From Mucilaginibacter conchicola (GTDB lineage Bacteria; Bacteroidota; Bacteroidia; Sphingobacteriales; Sphingobacteriaceae): a DNA stretch of 64,000 nucleotides. The stretch lies in contig NZ_QWDC01000001.1 of assembly GCF_003432115.1 (NCBI RefSeq), positions 310,001 to 374,000 of the forward strand, read 5' to 3'. This document shows, in pieces, positions 35,479-42,405 of this stretch. Positions within the stretch are counted from its first letter, which is position 1. Every line of letters starts with the position of its first letter. Both the position numbers and the translations under genes were made by a program. The notes below the pieces were generated by a model that saw only the letters and a program-made list of their open reading frames with translations, was not told the DNA's origin and searched no databases.

Positions 35479-37245
35479 ATGGATTTTATTATTGAGGCTG
35501 TTATTAAAGCCGTTAAGGACTTATACCAAACCGATATTGATGCTAATGCTGTAAACCTGCAGGAAACCCGCAAGGAGTTTGACGGCCAGGTTACTGTGGT
35601 TACTTTTCCGTTTACCAAAGTATCGCGAAAAGGCCCCGAGCAAACCGGCACCGAGATAGGTGAGTACCTTAAAGCCAACGTTCAGGAGATCGCTTCGTTT
35701 AACGTTATTAAAGGCTTCCTTAATATTTCCATAGCCGATAGCTACTGGCTGGCACAATTGAACAACACCATACTTACTGATGATTTTGCTGTTGCAAAGC
35801 CTAACGGTAAAAAAGTAATGGTGGAGTATTCATCGCCTAATACCAACAAACCGTTGCACCTTGGGCATATCCGCAACAACCTGTTGGGTTTCTCGCTATC
35901 TGAGATCCTGGCTGCTGCTGGTTACGATGTAGTAAAAGCTAACCTGGTTAACGACAGGGGTATCCACATCTGTAAAAGTATGCTGGCCTGGCAACAGTTT
36001 GGCAATGGGGAAACGCCACAAAGCTCGGGCTTAAAAGGCGACCATCTTGCCGGTAAATATTACGTTTGGTTTGATAAAGCATATAAGCAACAAATAACCG
36101 AATTGATTGAAGAAGGCCAGACCGAAGAAGAGGCTAAGAAGAATGCCCCACTTATAAAGCAAGCGCAGGAAATGCTCCAGAAATGGGAAGCCGGCGACGA
36201 CGAAGTGATCAGCCTTTGGAAAACCATGAATGGTTGGGTGTATGAAGGTTTCGCAGAAACCTACAAAGCCCTTGGCGTTAGCTTTGATAAATATTACTAC
36301 GAAAGCGATACTTACCTTTTAGGGAAAGATATTGTTGAAGAAGGCTTGCAGAAAGGCGTATTCTTTAAAAAAGAAGATGGTTCTGTTTGGATAGACCTGA
36401 CTGAAGACGGCCTCGACCAGAAACTGGTTCTGCGTGCTGATGGCACTTCGGTTTACATCACCCAGGATCTGGGTACCGCCCAACTGAAGTTTAACGACTA
36501 TCACATGGATGAATCTATCTACGTGGTAGGTAACGAACAGGATTATCACTTTAAAGTACTCTTCCTCATCCTTGATAAACTGGGCAAAAGCTGGGCAAAA
36601 GGGTTGTACCATTTATCTTATGGCATGGTCGATCTTCCATCAGGTAAAATGAAATCGCGCGAGGGAACGGTAGTTGATGCTGATGACCTAATGGCTGATA
36701 TGTATGATACCGCCAAAGAACAAACCGACGCTGCGGGTAAGGTTGAAGGTTTATCTGAAGAAGAAAAAAACACGTTATACCACACCATTGGTATGGGTGC
36801 TTTAAAATATTTCCTGCTGAAAGTTGACCCTAAGAAACGGTTATTATTTGACCCCAACGAATCAGTAGACTTTCAGGGACATACCGGGCCGTTTATCCAA
36901 TACACGCATGCCCGTATCAAATCGGTATTGGCAAAAGCAGGATATGCAGGTGTGATTTCTACAACCGTAAATGAATTAGATGGTGTAGAGCGCGACTTAA
37001 TCGTTAACCTTACCAAGTTTCCCGGAACTATAGCAGAAGCAGCCAAAAGCCATAGTCCGGCATTAATTGCCAATTATATTTACGAGGTAGCTAAGAATTA
37101 TAACAAGTTCTACCACGAGAAATCAATAAGCCAGGCAGAGACTGAAGAACTAAAGAAGTTCCGCATGCAGCTATCAGCGGCAACAGCCAATGTTATTAAA
37201 CGCGGCATGAAGTTGTTGGGAATTGCGGTGCCGGAGAGGATGTAA
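35479..37245 (+). CDS. argS: Arginyl-tRNA synthetase
   Basis: The 588-residue class I synthetase charges tRNA-Arg. The Add-1 N-terminal domain (1-90) is followed by YSSPNTNKPLHLGHIRNN (about 115-132), which holds the HIGH-equivalent HLGH, and GMVDLPSGKMKSREG (about 382-396), which holds the KMSKS-equivalent KMKSR. A DALR anticodon-binding domain follows. It is divergent from the deiminase homologue and thus next to genes using the same amino acid. The motif set makes the call safe. Confidence 0.96.
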   Translation: MDFIIEAVIKAVKDLYQTDIDANAVNLQETRKEFDGQVTVVTFPFTKVSRKGPEQTGTEIGEYLKANVQEIASFNVIKGFLNISIADSYWLAQLNNTILTDDFAVAKPNGKKVMVEYSSPNTNKPLHLGHIRNNLLGFSLSEILAAAGYDVVKANLVNDRGIHICKSMLAWQQFGNGETPQSSGLKGDHLAGKYYVWFDKAYKQQITELIEEGQTEEEAKKNAPLIKQAQEMLQKWEAGDDEVISLWKTMNGWVYEGFAETYKALGVSFDKYYYESDTYLLGKDIVEEGLQKGVFFKKEDGSVWIDLTEDGLDQKLVLRADGTSVYITQDLGTAQLKFNDYHMDESIYVVGNEQDYHFKVLFLILDKLGKSWAKGLYHLSYGMVDLPSGKMKSREGTVVDADDLMADMYDTAKEQTDAAGKVEGLSEEEKNTLYHTIGMGALKYFLLKVDPKKRLLFDPNESVDFQGHTGPFIQYTHARIKSVLAKAGYAGVISTTVNELDGVERDLIVNLTKFPGTIAEAAKSHSPALIANYIYEVAKNYNKFYHEKSISQAETEELKKFRMQLSAATANVIKRGMKLLGIAVPERM

Positions 37246-37255
37246 AGCTTAAGGC

Positions 37256-37347
37256 AGAATCAAGATAAAAGAGTCAAGAAACAAGAAAGTCCTTTGCCAT
37301 AAGCAAGGGACTTTCTTGTTTGAAGCTAAGTCTTGTTTCTTGATTCT
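37256..37347. repeat. GAATCAAGA-word quasi-palindrome with terminator after argS
   Basis: The inner stem, AAACAAGAAAGTCC (37279-37292) with GGACTTTCTTGTTT (37308-37321), is perfect and continues to a GC pair around a CATAA loop; it can act as terminator. The outer arms AGAATCAAGA (37256-37265) and TCTTGATTCT (37338-37347) are perfect. It is the fourth GAATCAAGA-type element seen here. Confidence 0.82.
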
Positions 37348-37367
37348 AACTTCTTGTATCTTTTAGA

Positions 37368-37661
37368 TTATCTCCAGTGCCCCCCGCGCCAGGTATAACC
37401 ACGGTTGGTGCGCGCCCAATTACCTTGCACATAAACGCGGTTAGCGCGTGCGCGGGTGTAATATCCGTTTACATAAACGTAACGGTTACGGCGGTAAACC
37501 CATTCGCCGGGCACCCAGTATGCACCGGCATAAGGCGCCGCAGGGCGTGTATAAACAGGCTCAACGGGCTGGTCGGCCACGTAATAATCGCTTGCGCATG
37601 ACGACAAAAACAGCGAACCCGCTATTGCTGCCATAAAACCTAATTTTCCTAATGTTTTCAT
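37368..37661 (-). CDS. Small WxxGxW-repeat lipoprotein
   Basis: The 97-residue product has a lipoprotein signal ending in LFLSSC (Cys23) and a short chain rich in Tyr, Arg and Trp. The segment YWVPGEWVYR contains the WxxGxW repeat motif, and WTWRGGHWR-like repeats follow (YTWRGGHWR at the C-terminus). Proteins of this type are small, secreted, highly charged lipoproteins of Bacteroidota and Proteobacteria with no firm function. It converges with argS across the repeat at 37256-37347. Confidence 0.82.
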   Translation of the reverse strand: MKTLGKLGFMAAIAGSLFLSSCASDYYVADQPVEPVYTRPAAPYAGAYWVPGEWVYRRNRYVYVNGYYTRARANRVYVQGNWARTNRGYTWRGGHWR

Positions 37662-37722
37662 CTGTAATATGATTTGGAATATAAGACAGACGAAACGGAA
37701 AATGGTTTAAGTCCTTGATAGA

Positions 37723-37755
37723 GATCCAAGAAGTTAAGAGTCAGGAATCAGGAAA
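37723..37755. repeat. Unpaired GAATCAAGA-word arm
   Basis: A single arm (GATCCAAGAAGTTAAGAGTC and then AGGAATCAGG) is seen without its complement. 15 bases (37736-37750) match 22517-22531 exactly. It is followed directly by the REP element at 37765, which may have inserted into or replaced the missing half. Confidence 0.6.
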
Positions 37756-37764
37756 AATATAAAT

Positions 37765-37858
37765 CGTCATTGCGAGCGATAGCGTGGCAATCCTCAATAC
37801 GCAGATCCGCTCTGTAAGTTGAGGATTGCCACGTCGCTTTCAGCTCCTCGCAATGACG
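37765..37858. repeat. REP-like element with GTCATTGCGAG ends
   Basis: CGTCATTGCGAG (37765-37776) and CTCGCAATGACG (37847-37858) are perfectly complementary, and GCGTGGCAATCCTCAA / TTGAGGATTGCCACGT also pair. The unpaired centre has about 20 bases. Elements with these ends occur in many bacteria and are mobilised by RAYT-type transposases. It lies downstream of the acyl-CoA dehydrogenase-family gene. Confidence 0.85.
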
Positions 37859-37878
37859 TAACGGAAAAAAGTGACGGC

Positions 37879-38766
37879 CTACGCGAACTTCTCTGCCACC
37901 ACCAAATCTTTACTTCCTGCAGTGTATTGATAAAATCCGCTTCCGCTCTTAACACCAAGGTGGCCGGCGGTAACCATATTTACTAATAACGGGCAGGGCG
38001 CGTATTTTGGGCTACCGAAGCCGTTGTGCAACACTTTCAATATAGCCAGGCATACATCCAGACCAATAAAATCAGCTAATTGCAAAGGCCCCATAGGGTG
38101 AGCCATGCCGAGCCTCATCACGGTATCTATTTCACTAACGCCAGCCACACCTTCAAACAGCGTGTAAATGGCTTCGTTTATCATCGGCATCAGGATGCGG
38201 TTGGCCACAAAGCCTGGATAGTCATTCACCTCAACAGGGTCTTTACCCAGCTGGCGCGATAAGTCCATAATGGTTTTAGTCACCGCATCGGTAGTGGCGT
38301 AGCCGCGTATCACCTCAACCAGTTTCATTACCGGTACAGGGTTCATAAAGTGCATGCCAATTACATTAGCGGGATTGTTTGTTGCGGCGGCGATCTCTGT
38401 GATAGATATAGATGATGTGTTTGATGCCAGGATAGCTTCAGGTTTGCAAACCTCACTCAGTTGTTTAAAAAGCTTTAGTTTGATGTCGCGGTTCTCAGTA
38501 GCGGCCTCAACAACCAGGTCGGCGTTGGCTGCGCCTTCTTTAACATCGGTGTAGGTTTTTATATTGCCCAGGGTTGATGCTTTGGCAGCCTCATCGATAG
38601 TTCCTTTTTTTATCTGTCTGTCAAGGTTACCGGATATGGTTTGCAGAGCTTTTTGCAGGGCAGCCTCGCTGATATCCACCAGCGACACGGCAAATCCATT
38701 CTGAGCAAAAGTATGCGCAATGCCATTCCCCATAGTGCCCGATCCGATAACTGTAATGTTTTTCAT
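37879..38766 (-). CDS. 3-hydroxyacyl-CoA (3-hydroxybutyryl-CoA) dehydrogenase
   Basis: The 295-residue product oxidises 3-hydroxyacyl-CoA to 3-ketoacyl-CoA (or the reverse) with NAD(P). The Rossmann motif GSGTMGNGIAHTFAQNG (8-24), SNTSSISITEIA and the catalytic His in MHFMNPVPVMKLVEVI (about 138-153) are all present, with the C-terminal helical domain. It is the PaaH/Hbd type of single-domain dehydrogenase. It follows bioD by 33 bases on the same strand and may be co-transcribed with bioF-bioD. Confidence 0.93.
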   Translation of the reverse strand: MKNITVIGSGTMGNGIAHTFAQNGFAVSLVDISEAALQKALQTISGNLDRQIKKGTIDEAAKASTLGNIKTYTDVKEGAANADLVVEAATENRDIKLKLFKQLSEVCKPEAILASNTSSISITEIAAATNNPANVIGMHFMNPVPVMKLVEVIRGYATTDAVTKTIMDLSRQLGKDPVEVNDYPGFVANRILMPMINEAIYTLFEGVAGVSEIDTVMRLGMAHPMGPLQLADFIGLDVCLAILKVLHNGFGSPKYAPCPLLVNMVTAGHLGVKSGSGFYQYTAGSKDLVVAEKFA

Positions 38767-38799
38767 GCTGTATAAATGGTTTATGCAAACATCCTTAAT

Positions 38800-39411
38800 T
38801 TATAACAAAATGTGGGCACCGGCCTCAATAATTGTTTGTTTGTTCACATCATCCAAAGCGGGTACGCGGCCTAAGTGCTTTAAGCCGGTGTAATTAATAA
38901 TATATTCTTCGGTAGATGCATTCTCCTCACCATTAAAGATGATACCCCTGATAGCAATCCCACGGCTTTTCAATGCTTCAACAGATAACAGCGTATGGTT
39001 GATGCTACCTAAATAATTCTGCGAAACCAGTATCACATCCGCTTTTAACTGCGCTATCAGATCAATGATCATCGCCTTATCATTTAGCGGCACCATCAAC
39101 CCGCCGGCGCCTTCTATTAATAAGGTATTGTTGGTTTCTGGCGCGATGATGCCTTTCTCATCAATAACAATCCCATCCAAAGCAGCCGATTTATGCGGCG
39201 AATAGGGTTGGGTTAAACGGTAAGTTTCAGGATGGAAAACTGTTTTATCGTTACTTACCAAACTCTGTACTTTCAAAGTATCCGAATCGTGCAGATCGCC
39301 GGATTGAATGGGTTTCCAGTAGTCTGACTTTAGTTTCTCAACTAAAATAGCCGATATTAATGTTTTGCCTATACCGGTACCAATGCCGGTCACAAATATT
39401 TTATCACTCAT
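38800..39411 (-). CDS. bioD: Dethiobiotin synthetase
   Basis: BioD makes dethiobiotin from DAPA, CO2 and ATP. The 203-residue product has the P-loop FVTGIGTGIGKTLISA (5-20) and IEGAGGLMVPLND (about 99-111). It overlaps bioF by 8 bases (start codon within the end of bioF), so the pair is translationally coupled. No bioA or bioB is seen nearby. Confidence 0.93.
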   Translation of the reverse strand: MSDKIFVTGIGTGIGKTLISAILVEKLKSDYWKPIQSGDLHDSDTLKVQSLVSNDKTVFHPETYRLTQPYSPHKSAALDGIVIDEKGIIAPETNNTLLIEGAGGLMVPLNDKAMIIDLIAQLKADVILVSQNYLGSINHTLLSVEALKSRGIAIRGIIFNGEENASTEEYIINYTGLKHLGRVPALDDVNKQTIIEAGAHILL

Positions 39412-40519
39412 TAATTATTCTGTTTATGGCTGATGTTAATCTCATGATCTCATCGGCAGTGTTATAAGCATGCAGGCAGATACGGATACGCTCGGCACCT
39501 GCAGCGACCGTAGGACTCATTATCGCCTTTACATCAAATCCCGAACGCTGTAATTCGGCAGCTGCAGTTTTTGCTTTATCGTTACTGCCTAATACGATGC
39601 ATTGTATTGCGCTGCTGCTATCTATGAGGGCAGATGTATTTAATTGATCTTTAAAGAGCCTGATGTTGGTTTTCAATGTGTCAATAGCCGATTGCGAACG
39701 CTCCAAAAACTCATAAGCCATCTTTATTGATGCCACTTGGTGAAATGACGCTGCCGTGGTATAAATAAAAGAACGTGCAAAGTTGATAAGATAGTTACGT
39801 AACACATCACCCCCTAAAACAATAGCGCCATGTACACCCATAGCTTTACCAAAGGTCATTACACGGGCAAACACCTCATCCTGCAAACCCAGTTCGCTTA
39901 CCAAACCAGCAGGGTAGAGGCCGATGGCGTGGGCCTCATCTACAATTAAATTAGCTTCGTATTGTTCTGTTAAAGCAATGATCTGCTGCAAAGGCGGCTC
40001 ATCACCATCCATAGAATACACACTCTCTACTACTACGCAACAGTTCCCTTTGGCAGCTTTCAATTTAGCCTCAAGGTTTTCCAGATCATTATGCTTAAAA
40101 CTGTAGCGGTTGGCGTGACTCAAACGTGCGCCATCTATAATAGAAGCGTGGATCAGCTCGTCATGTATAATGGTATCGCCCTTTTGCGGTAGGGAAGAGA
40201 ACAGCCCCACATTGGCATCATAGCCCGAGTTGAATAATAAACCTGTCTCTGCACCGTGAAAAGCAGCTATTTGACTCTCCAGTTCTTCTGTATAGTTGAG
40301 ATTACCGGATATCAGTCGGGAACCGGTTGAGCCGTTCAAGGCGTCATACCTTTCAATCTCTTTACGGATGCTCTCTTTCAGTTCTACCGAATGCGCAAAA
40401 CCCAAATAATCGTTAGAGCAAAAATCTACCAGATCATTTTCAGGCTTAAGCGTACGTAAGGAGCCTTCGGCAGCACGTTGCTCCAATCGGGAACTGAGAT
40501 ATATTAATGCTTTTGACAA
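39404..40519 (-). CDS. bioF: 8-amino-7-oxononanoate synthase
   Basis: BioF condenses pimeloyl-ACP/CoA with alanine. The 371-residue PLP enzyme shows LVDFCSNDYLGFA (about 31-43), IVDEAHAIGLY, and GKAMGVHGAIVLGG, where the PLP lysine is in the segment TFGKAMG. In this frame the first start codon is TTG at 40519 (no ATG is available further upstream before the likely mRNA start), so a TTG start is probable. It is followed by bioD and the hydroxyacyl-CoA dehydrogenase gene. Confidence 0.92.
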   Translation of the reverse strand: MSKALIYLSSRLEQRAAEGSLRTLKPENDLVDFCSNDYLGFAHSVELKESIRKEIERYDALNGSTGSRLISGNLNYTEELESQIAAFHGAETGLLFNSGYDANVGLFSSLPQKGDTIIHDELIHASIIDGARLSHANRYSFKHNDLENLEAKLKAAKGNCCVVVESVYSMDGDEPPLQQIIALTEQYEANLIVDEAHAIGLYPAGLVSELGLQDEVFARVMTFGKAMGVHGAIVLGGDVLRNYLINFARSFIYTTAASFHQVASIKMAYEFLERSQSAIDTLKTNIRLFKDQLNTSALIDSSSAIQCIVLGSNDKAKTAAAELQRSGFDVKAIMSPTVAAGAERIRICLHAYNTADEIMRLTSAINRIINE

Positions 40520-40543
40520 ATCAGGTAAATTTTGGCTAAAATA

Positions 40544-40571
40544 AAAAAAGCGGCACTAAGGCCGCTTTTTT
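40544..40571. terminator. Intrinsic terminator of the Spy-like gene
   Basis: A6-GCGGC (40544-40554) pairs with GCCGC-T6 (40561-40571) around a short loop. It lies downstream of the minus-strand gene at 40589 and upstream of bioF. Confidence 0.85.
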
Positions 40572-40588
40572 ATATGCTTTAATTAAAA

Positions 40589-40948
40589 TTAGTTGGATTG
40601 GCCGCCGCCGCCGCCGTTCTGTCTGCGGGCGCGCATTTCATCCATTTCTTTCTGCCATGCCGCAGCTTGCTCAGGGGTAAGGATGGCTTTAACTTTATCG
40701 TTAGTTGCCTGCATCATTGGGCGCATCTGGCTGCGCATATCGCCGCCTGCATTACGAAGGCTGTCCATTGATTTAGCCTGCGCCTGGTAAATGGCAGTAA
40801 TTTTAGTCGCCTGGTCATCGGTTAGTTTCAAGCTTTCTTTCAATTGCTTAACGCGATCTTCAGGGCTCATTCTCATACGGCCGCCTTGTGCATGGCTAAC
40901 TGCTGATACGCCTAAAACGAACAAGCAGATCATCATAATCTTTTTCAT
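40589..40948 (-). CDS. Spy/CpxP-like periplasmic protein
   Basis: The 119-residue product has a signal peptide (about 1-20, ending SHAQ) and a helical chain with the LTDDQATKITAIYQAQ and LTPEQAAAWQKEMDEM segments typical of LTxxQ-motif (Spy/CpxP-like) periplasmic chaperones or metal-binding proteins. The tail is a glycine stretch. Function is inferred from the LTxxQ motifs only. Confidence 0.82.
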   Translation of the reverse strand: MKKIMMICLFVLGVSAVSHAQGGRMRMSPEDRVKQLKESLKLTDDQATKITAIYQAQAKSMDSLRNAGGDMRSQMRPMMQATNDKVKAILTPEQAAAWQKEMDEMRARRQNGGGGGQSN

Positions 40949-41038
40949 CTCTATTATTTTTTAGTTTTTAATGATAGTATGATAAAGATAGACCGCTTTG
41001 GTTTAACCTGTACGCATGTAACTTAATTGTTGCTATAA

Positions 41039-41818
41039 TTAGTTAACATCCTTATTGTTAAGGTTGGCTATAGAGCGTTGCATCTGGGCCATCATACTGG
41101 TAAGACTTTCCATAGTAGGCTCGGGCGTTGGCTGCGGCAGATTGGTTGATATATAGGCTTTGGCTTTCCAAACTTCAAGCAGATCTTCGGCGTCAATTTC
41201 GTAAGGATCGTAAACTGTATTATCTGAAATCAGTTTTATCTTACGGCCTTCTTTGTATTTATTGCCGGCACGTTTGTAAACCACGCCATCGCTTTTGGTG
41301 ATGAACACGTAGGTTTCGCCAACTTTTACATCGGCCCAGTTTTCCTGGTACTCACCTATTATAATAGTACCCGATTGCAGAGGCAGCATCGAGTCACCTT
41401 TTATCTCGAAAGCACGATAAGTACCTTGCTTAAACATTGGCAGGTAGAACTTTGGTAACTGCGCCACAAACTCAGGATCGGCATAACCATTAAGGTAACC
41501 GGCACTGGCTTTCATGGGTACTAACTCTATGTTCTCGTTATCATCTTTATCTACCGAAATACTTAACACTCTTAGGTTTGCGGGATTGCCTTTTGGTTTC
41601 GGCGCCCATTTTTCGTCGATAGTTTCGTTAATAAAGTCGTCAATTGATACATCAAAAAATATTGCTAACTGTTTTAGTAATTCATACTTAGGTTCGGCGC
41701 GCTCTTCTTCATACGCACCTACTAATGAGCGCTTTATACCAACCTGATCAGCAAATTGCTGTTGTGTTAGCCCTTTCTTTTTCCTAAGAAATTTAATATT
41801 TGATGAAATTTTTGACAT
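41039..41818 (-). CDS. XRE-family regulator with S24 (LexA-like) autopeptidase domain
   Basis: The 259-residue product has an N-terminal HTH (10-58, KGLTQQQFADQVGIKRSLV) and a C-terminal S24 peptidase domain. The active Ser143 lies in IKGDSMLP and the Lys182 in GVVYKRAG. An Ala106-Gly107 pair in MKASAGYLNGY is a LexA-like autocleavage site. It should therefore be a repressor inactivated by self-cleavage on a DNA-damage or other signal. The C-terminus adds a Gln/Met-rich helix. It is divergent from the gene at 41904 across an intergenic region that contains two palindromes, so it may repress both genes. Confidence 0.88.
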   Translation of the reverse strand: MSKISSNIKFLRKKKGLTQQQFADQVGIKRSLVGAYEEERAEPKYELLKQLAIFFDVSIDDFINETIDEKWAPKPKGNPANLRVLSISVDKDDNENIELVPMKASAGYLNGYADPEFVAQLPKFYLPMFKQGTYRAFEIKGDSMLPLQSGTIIIGEYQENWADVKVGETYVFITKSDGVVYKRAGNKYKEGRKIKLISDNTVYDPYEIDAEDLLEVWKAKAYISTNLPQPTPEPTMESLTSMMAQMQRSIANLNNKDVN

Positions 41819-41831
41819 AAAAATTTGGAAA

Positions 41832-41871
41832 TGCTAAAATGTTTAGTAATTTTATGCTCATAAAGTTAGCA
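41832..41871. promoter_or_regulatory. Putative operators between regulator and GIY-YIG gene
   Basis: TGCTAAA (41832-41838) and TTTAGTA (41842-41848) form a near-palindrome, TTTATG-CT-CATAAA (41851-41864) is a perfect one, and TTAGCA follows (41866-41871). They lie 14-53 bases upstream of the minus-strand start and 33-72 upstream of the plus-strand start. Binding by the adjacent S24 regulator is an inference. Confidence 0.45.
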
Positions 41872-41903
41872 ATTATTATTTAAACAGCAAATTTTTTTAT
41901 CAA

Positions 41904-42263
41904 ATGAAGAGGTTCGTATATATCATCACAGACAGAAACCGCAAGAATTTACACGTAGGAATGTGCACAGATCTTTTAAAAACTATTAAGTTTTATGGTG
42001 ATATGCCCACCTTATTTTTTGATAGTGCGCAACAGCTAAATAGATTAGTATACTTTGAGGAAATAAATACTGAAGAACAAGCGATGGAACGCTTTAAAGT
42101 GGTAAGCACTTTTACCCGCATGCAAAAAGAGAAAATGATACGCGCCGTAAATACCGATTGGATAGATCTTACTGCAGGTTTAAAATACGAAAGCGGCCAA
42201 AGGATGAGACCAACCCTTTACAGCCGCCCATCAATACAGCCAGCCAGAAGAGCGGTTGCATAA
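41904..42263 (+). CDS. Degenerate GIY-YIG-fold protein
   Basis: The 119-residue product resembles the short GIY-YIG (UPF0213-like) fold: VYIITDRNRKNLHVGMCTDL (5-24), RLVYFEEINTEEQAMERFKVV (47-67) and IRAVNTDWIDLT (79-90). Canonical residues are changed: YIG becomes HVG, the arginine helix has KT (26-27) in place of RR, and the glutamate of the REK motif is Phe64. It is probably non-nucleolytic and may bind DNA or protein. A basic/proline tail follows (about 95-119). It is paired with the S24 regulator. Confidence 0.75.
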   Translation: MKRFVYIITDRNRKNLHVGMCTDLLKTIKFYGDMPTLFFDSAQQLNRLVYFEEINTEEQAMERFKVVSTFTRMQKEKMIRAVNTDWIDLTAGLKYESGQRMRPTLYSRPSIQPARRAVA

Positions 42264-42299
42264 TCTGGTCTGTTCGTTCTTTTAATTGCTCTTTATATA

Positions 42300-42363
42300 A
42301 TTATATAAATAGTGCTTTCAGCTATTTATATAATAGAAAAGGCGACCATATAGCCGCCTTTTT
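42300..42363. terminator. A/T-rich palindrome followed by intrinsic terminator
   Basis: ATTATATAAATAG (42300-42312) and CTATTTATATAAT (42322-42334) form a perfect 13-bp hairpin. A GC terminator follows: AAAAGGCG (42337-42344) with CGCCTTTTT (42355-42363). It lies between convergent genes. Confidence 0.8.
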
Positions 42364-42405
42364 ACTGTGTGTGTGAATGAAATCACACCCGTATTTCTCT
42401 TTTAA

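Noticed and set aside
13951..37755. CRISPR-like array of the short repeats
   Set aside because: The copies are kilobases apart, have no regular spacers and are palindromic families, so they are not an array. No cas genes are present.
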